A DNA stretch of 64,000 bases from an uncultured Clostridia bacterium (GCA_944363505.1 CALVUD010000003.1:249060-313059), one strand, 5' to 3'; shown: positions 42,735 through 51,697, numbered from the stretch's first letter. Program-made: numbers and translations. Notes: generated by a model from the sequence alone, not told the origin.

Positions 42735-43433
42735 ATGAATTTATCGGAAAAAATATGCCGCGCTATCCGCGACTCCGGATACGGAATCGACGCGGATACC
42801 GGTGAAAAATTTGCCGAGTATCTCAGGTTTTTATCGGAATACAACCGCTCGGTCAATCTGACCGCGATAACAGGGGAGGCGGAAATCATCGACAAACACT
42901 TCGTCGATTCGCTTGCCGCCGCCGGACATATTCCCGAGGGCGCGGCGGTGCTGGACATGGGTTCCGGCGCTGGCTTTCCGGGTATACCGCTAAAGCTTAT
43001 CCGTCCCGACATACGCCTGACGGCGCTGGATTCTTCGGGCAAGAAATGCGCGTTCCTCAGGGCGCTGAAAGCGCGGCTCGGGATCGAAGCGGACGTCGCG
43101 GAGAGCAGGGCGGAGGATTTCGGACGGGGCGTCGGGCGCGAATCGTTCGATACAGTCGTTTCCAGGGCGGTGGCGGAACTCAGGGTTTTGGCGGAACTCG
43201 GGTTGCCGCTGGTGCGTACGGGCGGAAAAGTCATAGCGTACAAAGCTAGACCCGCGCCGGAGGAGATAGCGGCGGGAGACAGGGCTGCTTCGGCCGTGGG
43301 CGGCGCCGCCGGCAAGGCGATACGCGTACCGCACGGGAACGAGGAAAGGACTCTGATAATCTATCTCAAAACTTCTGTTACGCCAACAGGGTATCCGCGC
43401 CGTTATCCCAGGATAATCGGCGATCCGATATAA
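42735..43433 (+). CDS. rsmG: 16S rRNA (guanine527-N7)-methyltransferase RsmG
   Basis: 232 residues, typical length. It methylates G527 of 16S rRNA using SAM. The SAM-binding motif LDMGSGAGFPGIPLKLIRP is at about 74-92, LTALDSSGKKCAFL follows, and SRAVAEL (about 138-144) matches the later family block. GGAG precedes the ATG. It is 54 bp upstream of a parB-family gene, the same neighbourhood as the replication-origin region of Firmicutes (gidB-noc/parB), though gidA and parA are not next to it here. Confidence 0.93.
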   Translation: MNLSEKICRAIRDSGYGIDADTGEKFAEYLRFLSEYNRSVNLTAITGEAEIIDKHFVDSLAAAGHIPEGAAVLDMGSGAGFPGIPLKLIRPDIRLTALDSSGKKCAFLRALKARLGIEADVAESRAEDFGRGVGRESFDTVVSRAVAELRVLAELGLPLVRTGGKVIAYKARPAPEEIAAGDRAASAVGGAAGKAIRVPHGNEERTLIIYLKTSVTPTGYPRRYPRIIGDPI

Positions 43434-43487
43434 ATCGATACAATTGAAAAAATACCTTTTATCTCACGAAAAGGAAAGGAGCAGATC

Positions 43488-44372
43488 ATGTCAAGAAGAA
43501 TAGGCAAAGGACTCAGCGAACTTTTGGCGAACATCGAGGACGAGCGCGTACAGATGCCCTCGGAATTTGCGGACGGCGAAGCGATTTATCAGATAGACAT
43601 CGAAAAAGTCGCCCCCAACCCCGATCAGCCGCGTAAGTATTTCAACGAGAACGCCCAGAAAGAACTCGAAGAATCCATCAAGGTACACGGCGTATTGCAA
43701 CCTCTGATACTCGCAAAACGCGGCGACGGATTCGTAATAGTCGCGGGCGAAAGGCGTTACCGCGCGGCAAAAGCGATAGGCATGTCCTCGCTTCCCGCGA
43801 TCGTCAAGCAGATAGACGATTCGCTGATGCGCGAGATCAGCCTTATCGAGAACTTACAGCGCGAGGACCTCAACGCCATCGAAGAAGCCGAGGCCATAGA
43901 GGAACTGATGCGAATGAACGGCTATACCCAGGAAAAACTCGCCCAGCGTATCGGCAAGGCGCGTTCCTCGGTTGCTAACACGCTGAGGCTTTTGGCGCTC
44001 GACGACGAGGTGAAAAGTCTTGTCAGACAGAACAGGTTGTCCGCGGGACACGCCCGCGCGCTGGTACCCGTCCAGGACCGCGAAACCCAGATAGACTTTG
44101 CGTATCGCGCCGCCGACGGCGAAATGAGCGTCAGAGAACTGGAGCAGAAAGTCCGTTTCTATCTGAATCCCGACAAAGCGCCCAAGAAACTTACCCCCGG
44201 CGAACGCGAAAGGCTTTCGGGCGAGATGCGCGCGTTCGTGGACGACATGAAACGAATATTCGCCACAAAGGTCAAGCTGGTCGGCAACGAGAGCAAGGGC
44301 AGGATATACATAGACTACTTCTCCCGCGACGATCTCGAGAGGATATACGAGCTGATCGCAAAGCTGAAATAA
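43488..44372 (+). CDS. ParB/Spo0J/Noc-family chromosome partition protein
   Basis: 294 residues. The N-terminal segment GKGLSELL is typical of ParB. Box I NPDQPRKYF (44-52), the CTP-binding GERRYRA (87-93), ENLQREDLNAIEEA (121-134) and a helix-turn-helix (about 146-170, GYTQEKLAQRIGKARSSVAN) identify a parS-binding CTPase clamp. It should spread on DNA near the origin and help segregate chromosomes or, if Noc, keep the division site clear. GGAAAGGAG precedes the ATG. No parA follows, which leaves both identities open; the rsmG neighbour is compatible with either. Confidence 0.9.
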   Translation: MSRRIGKGLSELLANIEDERVQMPSEFADGEAIYQIDIEKVAPNPDQPRKYFNENAQKELEESIKVHGVLQPLILAKRGDGFVIVAGERRYRAAKAIGMSSLPAIVKQIDDSLMREISLIENLQREDLNAIEEAEAIEELMRMNGYTQEKLAQRIGKARSSVANTLRLLALDDEVKSLVRQNRLSAGHARALVPVQDRETQIDFAYRAADGEMSVRELEQKVRFYLNPDKAPKKLTPGERERLSGEMRAFVDDMKRIFATKVKLVGNESKGRIYIDYFSRDDLERIYELIAKLK

Positions 44373-44412
44373 TGAGCTTTTACGCTCGGAAGTTGCAAAC
44401 GGAAACAAGCAT

Positions 44413-45867
44413 ATGAAAGTCAGAACCAGATTTGCCCCGTCTCCGACGGGGTTCATGCACATCGGGAATCTGAGGACCGCCCTCTATTCCTATCTGTTCG
44501 CGCGTCATAACGGCGGCGAGTTCATTCTGCGTATCGAGGATACCGACGAGAAGCGCTATGTCGAAGGCGCGGTTGATCTTATTTACCGCACGCTTAAGGC
44601 GTCGGGAATAACCGCGGACGAGGGTCCCGGCATAGGAGGGGACTACGGTCCGTATATCCAGAGCGAACGCAAAGCCATTTATAAGGAATACGCCGAGAAG
44701 CTGGTCGCGCTGGGCGGCGCGTATTACTGTTTTTGCGACAAGGAGCGGCTTGAAAGCCTCGACGACGGCAACGGCAACCACAAATACGACAAACATTGCC
44801 TTAATCTTCCCAAAGAAGAAGTCGAACGCCGTCTTGCCGCGGGCGAGTCTTACGTCATACGTCAGAACATCCCTTTGTCCGGAATGACGGAGTACGAGGA
44901 CATGGTTTACGGCAGGATAGAGGTGGACTGCGCCGATCTCGAGGACAATATCTTATTGAAATCCGACGGGATGCCGACTTATAATTTCGCCAACGTCATC
45001 GACGATCATCTGATGGGCATAACGCACGTTACGCGCGGATCCGAATATCTTTCTTCGACTCCGAAATACAACCTTATCTATGCCGCTTTCGGCTGGACTC
45101 CGCCCAAATACATTCATCTTCCGCCGATAATGAAGGACGCCACGCATAAACTTTCCAAGCGTTTCGGCGACGCCAATTTCGAGGACTTCATCGCCAAAGG
45201 CTATCTGCCCGAAGCCATCGTCAATTATATCGCGCTTCTGGGCTGGTCGCCCAAGGACGACGCCGAAAAGATGAGTATGAACGAACTTATCGAGCGTTTT
45301 TCCGTGGACGGCGTGTCCAAATCGGGCAGCATTTTCGACGAACCCAAGATGAAATGGCTGAACGGACTGTACGTTCACGAAATGAGTCCGGAAGACTTTT
45401 CCTCTCACAGCGCGCCGTGGTACGGAAAAAGCGTGGTGGCGGGCACTCCCGAAAACTATAAAAAGTGGGACGCGCTTTTGCAATCCAGAATAGACATATT
45501 TTCCGAGATCCCCGAAAAGGTCGAATTTATCGCGCATTTCGGTGAATACGACGTCAATATGTACTATCACAAAAAGCTGAAAGCCGACCCCGAGACGGCG
45601 CTGAAAGCGTTGAAATTCGCCGCTTCCGAGGTCGAAAAGATCGACGACTACAACGCAGAGAATCTGCAAAACGCTTTCCGCGTCGCGGCGGAGGAAGCGG
45701 GAATGAAGAGCGGACTGGTGATGTGGAGCGTCAGGATAGCGGTTACGGGCGCCGCGGTAACGCCCGGAGGCGCCGCCGAAATGGCGGACATACTGGGAAA
45801 AGAGGAGACTTTGAAACGGCTGGCATTCTCCGTAAAGCTGTTGGAGGAGCACGCATGCAAAGAGTAG
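44413..45867 (+). CDS. gltX: Glutamyl-tRNA synthetase
   Basis: 484 residues. It charges tRNA-Glu in the cytoplasm. The class I signature is FAPSPTGFMHIGNLRTAL (HIGN at 16-19), followed by RIEDTDEKR (about 44-52), and the KMSKS equivalent is HKLSKRFGD (about 244). The C-terminal anticodon domain is complete. Discriminating or non-discriminating charging of tRNA-Gln cannot be read here. The ribosome binding site is weak (GGAA). Its 3' end contains GGAGGAG, which serves the overlapping dUTPase start. Confidence 0.94.
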   Translation: MKVRTRFAPSPTGFMHIGNLRTALYSYLFARHNGGEFILRIEDTDEKRYVEGAVDLIYRTLKASGITADEGPGIGGDYGPYIQSERKAIYKEYAEKLVALGGAYYCFCDKERLESLDDGNGNHKYDKHCLNLPKEEVERRLAAGESYVIRQNIPLSGMTEYEDMVYGRIEVDCADLEDNILLKSDGMPTYNFANVIDDHLMGITHVTRGSEYLSSTPKYNLIYAAFGWTPPKYIHLPPIMKDATHKLSKRFGDANFEDFIAKGYLPEAIVNYIALLGWSPKDDAEKMSMNELIERFSVDGVSKSGSIFDEPKMKWLNGLYVHEMSPEDFSSHSAPWYGKSVVAGTPENYKKWDALLQSRIDIFSEIPEKVEFIAHFGEYDVNMYYHKKLKADPETALKALKFAASEVEKIDDYNAENLQNAFRVAAEEAGMKSGLVMWSVRIAVTGAAVTPGGAAEMADILGKEETLKRLAFSVKLLEEHACKE

Positions 45868-46343
45868 CACGCTTCGAAAAAGTGTCCTTTGCCGAGTTTG
45901 CCGCGAACTGTTCCGCGCCCGACGTTGATGGCGTATACGGCGATATAAGGCTTCCCGAACGTGCGACTTCGGGATCCGCAGGTTACGATTTCTATGCACC
46001 GTATGGTTTTTCGATAGCCCCGGGAGAAGAACTGAGGATCGCTACCGGCGTGCGCGCCGAAATATCCGAGGGCTGGGTGCTCGCGATCTTTCCGCGTAGC
46101 GGACTCGGCTTCAAATACAGGCTGATGCTGAACAACACCGTCGGCGTCATCGATTCCGATTACTACCGTTCCGACAACGAAGGACATATCCATATAAAGC
46201 TTTATAACGGCGGCGGTAAAAGGCTCGAGGTCGCTTCGGGCGAGGCCTTCGCGCAGGGGATATTCCTGCCTTTCGGGATCACTTCGGACGATTCCGTTAC
46301 GGCTATCAGGAACGGCGGTTTCGGCAGCACCACGAAAAAATAG
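45855..46343 (+). CDS. dut: dUTPase (dUTP diphosphatase), trimeric type
   Basis: 162 residues from ATG 45855, which overlaps the gltX end by 13 bp and is preceded by GGAGGAGCACGC. It hydrolyses dUTP to dUMP, keeping uracil out of DNA. Motifs in order: SAGYDF (1), PRSGLGF (2), GVIDSDY (3), AQGIFLPF (4), and RNGGFGSTT at the C terminus (5, the flexible Gly-rich lid). A region of about 25 residues before motif 1 (FEKVSFAEFAANCS) is longer than in E. coli Dut. Coupling to gltX is positional only. Confidence 0.9.
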   Translation: MQRVARFEKVSFAEFAANCSAPDVDGVYGDIRLPERATSGSAGYDFYAPYGFSIAPGEELRIATGVRAEISEGWVLAIFPRSGLGFKYRLMLNNTVGVIDSDYYRSDNEGHIHIKLYNGGGKRLEVASGEAFAQGIFLPFGITSDDSVTAIRNGGFGSTTKK

Positions 46344-46369
46344 CGTACCGTTTCGCGCGGAAAGCGGTA

Positions 46370-46398
46370 TTGACAAATATTTTGCGCGCCCTTAAAAT
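46370..46398 (+). promoter_or_regulatory. Promoter of the second transketolase pair
   Basis: TTGACA (46370-46375), 17-bp spacer, TAAAAT (46393-46398). CGGAGGA precedes the ATG. Confidence 0.7.
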
Positions 46399-46429
46399 TA
46401 AATCAGAACTTTAACGGAGGACTCCGCTT

Positions 46430-47257
46430 ATGATCACAAGCGTAAAAGAACTCGAAAACGTCGCCCGCAACATCAGGGCGAACATCGTGGAGTGCATAGC
46501 TTCGCTGGGAGTGGGACATATCGGAGGCTGTCTGTCGATAGCCGACGTTTTGGCGGTGCTTTACGGCAAGCATATGCGCTATGACCCGAAAGATCCGAAA
46601 AAAGAGGGTCGCGACAGGCTGGTGTGCAGCAAAGGGCATGCGGGTCCCGCCGTTTATTCGGCGCTTGCCGAGTTCGGCTTTTTTCCGAAAGAGGAACTGT
46701 ATACCTTAAACCGTGGCGGCACCAAGCTTCCCAGCCATTGCGACATGAACAAAACTCCAGGCGTGGATATGACGGCGGGATCTTTGGGACAGGGGCTTTC
46801 CTGCGCCCTCGGCGCCGCGATAGGCAGTAAACTGAAAGGCGACGGCGCTACGATCTACGCCATAATCGGCGACGGCGAAAGTCAGGAAGGACAGATCTGG
46901 GAAGCCGCAATGTACGCGGGCAGCCATAAACTGGATAATCTTATCGTATTCACCGATTACAACAAGTTACAGCTGGACGGTACGATCGCAGACATATGCG
47001 ACCTTAGTCCTCTCGCCGACAAGTGGCGCGCTTTCAACTTTGCGGTGTGGGATATCCCCGGTAACGACGTCGCCGAGATAGACAAGGCGATAACCGAGGC
47101 AAAATCCGTTTCCGGGAAACCGAAAATGATTATTTTGAATACCGTTAAGGGCAAAGGAGTATCGTTCGTAGAAGAAGCCAAGGTCGGCAGCCACTCGATG
47201 AACGTCTCCGCGGAGCAACGCGACATCGCGTTAAAGGAAATAGAAGGAGGACGCTGA
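46430..47257 (+). CDS. Transketolase, N-terminal subunit (second copy)
   Basis: 275 residues with the thiamine-diphosphate motifs SLGVGHIGGCLSIADVLAVL (about 24-43) and IIGDGESQEGQIWEAAMYAG (about 146-165), plus DYNKLQLDG. It forms the cofactor-binding half with the gene that begins 1 bp after its stop. It is clearly diverged from the copy at 24.9 kb (GDGESQEGQ against GDGEQDEGS), so this is an old paralog rather than a recent duplication. Such second pairs can serve other sugar-phosphate or acetol-type reactions; this is inference. Confidence 0.92.
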   Translation: MITSVKELENVARNIRANIVECIASLGVGHIGGCLSIADVLAVLYGKHMRYDPKDPKKEGRDRLVCSKGHAGPAVYSALAEFGFFPKEELYTLNRGGTKLPSHCDMNKTPGVDMTAGSLGQGLSCALGAAIGSKLKGDGATIYAIIGDGESQEGQIWEAAMYAGSHKLDNLIVFTDYNKLQLDGTIADICDLSPLADKWRAFNFAVWDIPGNDVAEIDKAITEAKSVSGKPKMIILNTVKGKGVSFVEEAKVGSHSMNVSAEQRDIALKEIEGGR

Positions 47258-47258
47258 A

Positions 47259-48224
47259 ATGGAAATCAACGAAAAGACATTGATGCGCGACGTACTGGTT
47301 AATTTCCTCAGGGAACGCATGAGCGAGGACAAAAGCGTCATGGTCATCGACGCCGATCTTGCAAAATGCGCGGGTACGATAGCTTTGGAAAAGGAGTTTC
47401 CCGACAGGGCGTTGAACGTGGGTATCGCCGAAGCCAACATGGCGGGGATAGCCGCGGGGCTTGCCAGTTACGGATTCAAACCTTTTATCACCTCGTTCGC
47501 TCCTTTCGCTTCGAGGCGCATTGCCGACCAGGCGATGATTTCGATATGCTATGCAAAGCAAAACGTAAAGATCGTGGGAACCGACCCCGGTATCGCCGCG
47601 GAGCTTAACGGCGGCACGCACATGCCTTTCGAGGACGTGTCGATTTACCGCGCTATTCCGGATATCCTTATTTACGAGCCTACCGACGCCGCGGAATTTG
47701 CCGCCGCGCTTCCGCAGATACTCGACTATCCGCACCCCGTATATATCCGCATGCACCGCAAGAATCCTCCGCTTATGCATAAACAGGGTTGCGACTTCGA
47801 TCTGATGCGCGCCGAGGTGTTGGAAGAAGGCACCGACGTTACCATAGTTGCGACGGGACTGATGGTATCGACTTCGACGGAGGCTGCAAAATTGCTGAAA
47901 GCGGAGGGGATAAGCGCCGAGGTGATATGCTGTCCCGTTTGTAAACCGCTCGACGTCGCCACGTTAAAGGCGTCCTTCGAAAAGACGGGCGCCGCCGTTA
48001 CCGCCGAGAATCACAACGTCAACAACGCTCTCGGAAGCGCCGTCTGCGAAGCGGCGGCGGAGAACTGCCCCGTGCCGATAGAACGCGTAGGGGTAAAGGA
48101 AAAATTCGGCGAAGTCGGCAAGGTTCCGTATTTAAGGGACGTCTACGGGTTGAACGCAGCGGACGTCGTCGCAGCGGCGAAAAAGGCTGTCGGGCGTAAA
48201 AAAATAATACGATTTCAAACTTAG
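47259..48224 (+). CDS. Transketolase, C-terminal subunit (second copy)
   Basis: 321 residues. VGIAEANMAGIAAGLASYG (about 53-71) carries the activating glutamate, and VTAENHNVNNALGSAV (about 246-261) marks the C-terminal domain. GAAGGAGG lies in the end of the preceding gene. It pairs with the N-terminal subunit just upstream and is followed by a strong bidirectional terminator. Confidence 0.92.
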   Translation: MEINEKTLMRDVLVNFLRERMSEDKSVMVIDADLAKCAGTIALEKEFPDRALNVGIAEANMAGIAAGLASYGFKPFITSFAPFASRRIADQAMISICYAKQNVKIVGTDPGIAAELNGGTHMPFEDVSIYRAIPDILIYEPTDAAEFAAALPQILDYPHPVYIRMHRKNPPLMHKQGCDFDLMRAEVLEEGTDVTIVATGLMVSTSTEAAKLLKAEGISAEVICCPVCKPLDVATLKASFEKTGAAVTAENHNVNNALGSAVCEAAAENCPVPIERVGVKEKFGEVGKVPYLRDVYGLNAADVVAAAKKAVGRKKIIRFQT

Positions 48225-48235
48225 CCTTATAAAGA

Positions 48236-48263
48236 AAAAGCGTCGGGTAAACCCGACGCTTTT
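48236..48263. terminator. Bidirectional intrinsic terminator
   Basis: AAAAGCGTCGGGT / ACCCGACGCTTTT with an AA loop, between the convergent transketolase and degV-type genes. Confidence 0.85.
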
Positions 48264-48294
48264 CCGATATTAAAAAGAAAAGAAAAGGTAGTCG

Positions 48295-49158
48295 TCATTT
48301 TTTTACGTAGCATATGACCACCGTTCCCGGTCCCAGATGAGTGCCGATGACGGGCGAAAGCAACATCGATTTAACCTTTGCCGACGGGAAAGCCTCCGAA
48401 ACCTTTGCGGCGAGCAGATTTGCCGCTTTTTCGTTGTCCGCATGCAGTACGTATACAGGCGCGTCCGATTGCGGATCGTATTTTTCCGAGAAAACGTCCC
48501 AAATGAATTTTACGGCTTTCATTTCGCCTTTGCATTTGAAAAATACTTCCAGCTTGCCTTCCTCGGTGATCCGTATTATCGGTTTTATATTCAGGAACGC
48601 GCCTATCGCGGCGCTGGTGGGGCTGATCCTGCCGCCGCGCTTCAAAAAGTTCAGATCCTCCACGAACGCAAGCATGTCGACGCGTTTTTTAAATTGCTCT
48701 ATGTCTGCTACGTTCTCGGCGGCGCTCATACCCGCGGCTTTGTTCGAAAGCATTCTTTCCAGCATTATGCCCATGCCGCCCGTGCCCGAGCGGGAATCCA
48801 CCGTGAACAGCCTGGTATCGGGATAAACGCTTTCGTATTTGTCGGCGATTTCTCCCGTGGAAACGTAGGCGGGAGACATACCCGACGAGAAACTGAGATA
48901 TATTACGTCGCCTTGTTCCATTGCGGGCGCGAAATTTAGCTCGTAAACGTAAGGCGAAATGCGCGAGGTCTTGACGCTTTTTCCCGCGCGCATCGCCGCA
49001 TAAAGCTTTTTGATTTCCTCGTCGCTTTCCTTTGCGGTATAAAAAGAGGCGTCGTCTCCGACGTTCATCGACATTTCTATCATTTTGACCTCTCCCGTCG
49101 CATTGACGGCGGGGTCGAGGTCGGCGGTGGTTTCGGTAAATATAGTATAATCTTTCAT
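48295..49158 (-). CDS. DegV-family fatty-acid-binding protein
   Basis: 287 residues. The fold binds a fatty acid and hands it to fatty acid kinase FakA (FakB role). The N-terminal block FTETTADLDP, the middle SFSSGMSPAYVS (about 89-100) with the lipid-contacting Ser, SRSGTGGMGIMLERM (about 121-135) and the C-terminal SPVIGTHLGPGTVVICYVKK match the family, with typical length. No fakA is in the window. The region before the ATG has no clear Shine-Dalgarno. Confidence 0.92.
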   Translation of the reverse strand: MKDYTIFTETTADLDPAVNATGEVKMIEMSMNVGDDASFYTAKESDEEIKKLYAAMRAGKSVKTSRISPYVYELNFAPAMEQGDVIYLSFSSGMSPAYVSTGEIADKYESVYPDTRLFTVDSRSGTGGMGIMLERMLSNKAAGMSAAENVADIEQFKKRVDMLAFVEDLNFLKRGGRISPTSAAIGAFLNIKPIIRITEEGKLEVFFKCKGEMKAVKFIWDVFSEKYDPQSDAPVYVLHADNEKAANLLAAKVSEAFPSAKVKSMLLSPVIGTHLGPGTVVICYVKK

Positions 49159-49242
49159 CTGCTTATGGATAGGGGCGCGCCTCGGATACTATTTTAACAC
49201 TTAAAACCGGATATGTGGGTATCTTAGGCAAAAATATTCGTC

Positions 49243-49273
49243 AAAACGACATAAAAGCAAGAGATGTCGTTTT
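49243..49273 (-). terminator. Terminator-like hairpin after the TetR gene
   Basis: AAAACGACAT / ATGTCGTTTT with an 11-nt loop, just past the TetR stop on the minus strand; the T part is within the stem end. Confidence 0.5.
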
Positions 49274-49294
49274 AATATTATGCGCAAATTGTCT

Positions 49295-49891
49295 TCAGCG
49301 TATCACGAAATTACGTTTGAAGATCCCGAACAGGATTTCACCGATCTCGGCGGCGTCGGCATGGCAACCTTCCGCGACCCATTTGTCCACGACGGCAAAG
49401 GCGCCCGAGAACAAAAATTCAAACAGATATTCTTTTGCGGTTTCGTCTGTTAAGTTATGGGATTCGAAGCACGGGAAAAACACTTCGTCTTTAAATTGTC
49501 GCTTGTTCTGCTCGAAAGAAAAATATTGTCGGTTTTTTATGACGACCGAGTAAATGACCTTATGTTTTTTTATGAATTCCAGAAATTCCGTTATAGTTGC
49601 TTTTTGTTCCTCGGCGGTGATCGCGCGTTGTCTTCCGTGAAGATCTTTCGGCGTTAAAACGCCTTTTTTCAGCATTTCGTCTATGAAAATCTCGATAATG
49701 CTGCTTTGAATACGCTCGGCGAGTTCGTGAGTGTTGGCGTAATGCGAATAAAACGTGGAACGGTTGACTCCCGCCATTTTACACACCGCGGTAACGCTTA
49801 TTTCGCTGAATTCGCGCCGCGCCAGCAGGCGCAGAAAAGCGCGGTGGATTTTCTTGTCGGTGTTCGAGTATTTTTTTTCGTGTCTGTCCAT
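49295..49891 (-). CDS. TetR-family transcriptional regulator
   Basis: 198 residues. The N-terminal HTH domain spans about 10-58: IHRAFLRLLARREFSEISV, then MAGVNRSTFYSHYANTHEL, which matches TetR_N. The C-terminal ligand-binding half is helical and unrecognised, of the TetR/AcrR type seen in Firmicutes (IYSVVIKNRQYFSFEQ). It is divergent from the alpha/beta hydrolase at 50.1 kb, 172 bp apart, and may regulate it. An imperfect dyad lies in the gap. Confidence 0.85.
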   Translation of the reverse strand: MDRHEKKYSNTDKKIHRAFLRLLARREFSEISVTAVCKMAGVNRSTFYSHYANTHELAERIQSSIIEIFIDEMLKKGVLTPKDLHGRQRAITAEEQKATITEFLEFIKKHKVIYSVVIKNRQYFSFEQNKRQFKDEVFFPCFESHNLTDETAKEYLFEFLFSGAFAVVDKWVAEGCHADAAEIGEILFGIFKRNFVIR

Positions 49892-49979
49892 ATCGGATAT
49901 ATTTTATCATATTTTTCGGCGTTGCAAAAGCATAAAGCGCCCGTCGTAAAGATACGGGATCGGGCGATATGACGTAAAA

Positions 49980-50007
49980 ACAACGATTCTACAAATATCG
50001 TCGTTGT
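49980..50007. promoter_or_regulatory. Inverted repeat in TetR/hydrolase intergenic region
   Basis: ACAACGA (49980-49986) and TCGTTGT (50001-50007), 14-bp spacing, 57 bp before the hydrolase ATG. A candidate TetR-type operator or a leader hairpin. Confidence 0.35.
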
Positions 50008-50063
50008 CAGGAGCGCTATAAAAATATAGTATTACTACATAATAACCAAGGAGAATACCCGCA

Positions 50064-51215
50064 ATGGGCAATGAAAAAAGGATATCGCTGTTTCGTCAGG
50101 CAAAAGGAGAATTCGGAAAAAAACATTCGGAACTCGAATTAAGGCGGGAGCGGCTGAACGAATCGATCAGACTTAACCGCGAGGAATTCAACGGGCTTTT
50201 GCGGCAAAAAAGCGTCGCGGCAAAGAGCAAGGCAAAGAAACTCAGCAAAAAAATCTCTTTTGCCGTCAAATACGGTTATGTATACGGCGGACACGTAAAA
50301 AACGAGATTCTGGGCATGCTGACGTTGTATAACGCGGGAAGGTCGTTCGCGGTAAAGACACAAAGACATATCCGATACGATCCGAGCGATCCCAAACTCT
50401 ACCTGAACATGTATTTTCCGCGCCGCGCCGCCGTCAACGGCAAAAACAGGCTGTTCGTATATATCCACGGCGGCGGATGGATAGGCGGCTGGCCCGAGGC
50501 GAGAGAAGCGTTCACCACCCGTATTGCCGCGGCGGGCTATGCGGTAGCGAGTCTGTATTACGGCACGGCGCCCGCATACGCTCACCCTAAAATGATACAA
50601 AACATATATAAAGCCTTCGCGTTTCTGAAGGAAAACGCCGAACGGTACAACATCGACGCCGACGAAATTTTCGTCGGCGGCGAATCGGCGGGGGCGCATC
50701 TCGCGGCGATGGCGGGTTGCATTTCCTCTAATCCCGAGTACGGCTCGCGCTTCGAACTCGACGCGCTTTCGCGCGATATCAAAATAGCGGGGCTGGTATT
50801 AAATTGCGGCGTTTACGATATGGAAAGGGCGCTCGGCACAGGATTCAGAAATGTAGGGGTATACACTCAGGCGTATTGCGGAGGAGTTGCGGTCGAAGAT
50901 CTTTCCTGCGATAAGAAAAAGGAGATCTCCCCGATATATTGGGTGAACAAGGACTTTCCGTCCTCGTTCGTCATCTCCGCCGAGAACGACAAGCTGGCGG
51001 TATTAAGTTTCGATTTCGTGGCGAAATTGTTTCAAACGGGAATATACGTAGAGCATTTTCACGCTACCGGAAAAGCCGCGGTACATGCGTTCGCGGTGTC
51101 CCAGGCGCTGAGGATCAGCCGTGAAGCAATGAAAGAAATAAAAGCTTTTCTGAAAAAGATCTCGCGGGATCCGGTCGGCAACAAAAAATCCGCATTAAAT
51201 AAAACCGCAGTATAG
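50064..51215 (+). CDS. Alpha/beta hydrolase with basic N-terminal extension
   Basis: 383 residues. Residues 1-75 are basic and helical (RRERLNESIRLNREEF), without a signal peptide; the hydrolase core starts at about 105. The oxyanion motif HGGGWIGGW is at about 136-144 and the nucleophile elbow GGESAGAHLAAMAG places Ser at about 214. The closing His lies near AVHAFAVSQ. AAGGAG precedes the ATG. The organism also encodes the shorter relative at 29.1 kb. An esterase or deacetylase role is likely; substrate unknown. TetR divergently upstream may control it. Confidence 0.85.
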   Translation: MGNEKRISLFRQAKGEFGKKHSELELRRERLNESIRLNREEFNGLLRQKSVAAKSKAKKLSKKISFAVKYGYVYGGHVKNEILGMLTLYNAGRSFAVKTQRHIRYDPSDPKLYLNMYFPRRAAVNGKNRLFVYIHGGGWIGGWPEAREAFTTRIAAAGYAVASLYYGTAPAYAHPKMIQNIYKAFAFLKENAERYNIDADEIFVGGESAGAHLAAMAGCISSNPEYGSRFELDALSRDIKIAGLVLNCGVYDMERALGTGFRNVGVYTQAYCGGVAVEDLSCDKKKEISPIYWVNKDFPSSFVISAENDKLAVLSFDFVAKLFQTGIYVEHFHATGKAAVHAFAVSQALRISREAMKEIKAFLKKISRDPVGNKKSALNKTAV

Positions 51216-51354
51216 GATTCGTTTTTCGGCATTATAGATGCCTGAAATTAAATTATTTAATTAATATCGCCGAAACGAAAAAAGCAAATCCGATAAAAAA
51301 AGTATTGTTAAAGATTCAGCAGATAAAGGTTTTTCGGCAGGAGCAAAGCGTTAT

Positions 51355-51389
51355 AAAAAGTTACGGACCCCGCTTGCGGAGTCCGTAAC
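51355..51389 (-). terminator. Intrinsic terminator of the zinc-ribbon gene
   Basis: GTTACGGAC ... GTCCGTAAC extended stem with loop; on the minus strand it runs into TTTTTATAA. Confidence 0.75.
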
Positions 51390-51429
51390 CAATCGACCGA
51401 GGGTGAGATTTTCCCCTTAAGATATCCTG

Positions 51430-51639
51430 TTATACCGAGCCTTCGGCGACCAGCCCTTTTTTCTGCGCTTTCTTCAGCGACACGCATTTAGAGTGGCAGA
51501 TAGGACATTTTTTGCCTTTCAGAAGATAGAAAGGTATATACCACAGCCATCCGCCCAGGAAAATCACTATTAACCAGTTGAATTTCTTGGTGGGCGTAAC
51601 CATTCTTTTGCAGTTGGGACAGTACTTTGCTCGTGCCAT
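51430..51639 (-). CDS. Small zinc-ribbon protein with an inserted membrane helix
   Basis: 69 residues. Two CxxC pairs (CPNC at 7-10; CPICHSKC near 46-53) flank a hydrophobic stretch (about 20-40, FNWLIVIFLGGWLWYIPFYLL), so the zinc ribbon is interrupted by a membrane-inserting hairpin or helix. Function unknown; similar small proteins are found scattered in Firmicutes. GAGGAA precedes the ATG at 51637-51639. It is divergent from an XRE regulator, with a shared palindromic region, which suggests a regulated pair. Confidence 0.75.
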   Translation of the reverse strand: MARAKYCPNCKRMVTPTKKFNWLIVIFLGGWLWYIPFYLLKGKKCPICHSKCVSLKKAQKKGLVAEGSV

Positions 51640-51668
51640 TTTTATTTCCTCAAAATTGTGTTGTTTAG

Positions 51669-51697
51669 ATTATAATCCAACATTTTTGGAATGTTAA
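51669..51697 (-). promoter_or_regulatory. Promoter of the zinc-ribbon gene
   Basis: On the minus strand TTAACA (51692-51697), 17-bp spacer, TATAAT (51669-51674). The -10 lies inside one arm of the inverted repeat. Confidence 0.6.
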
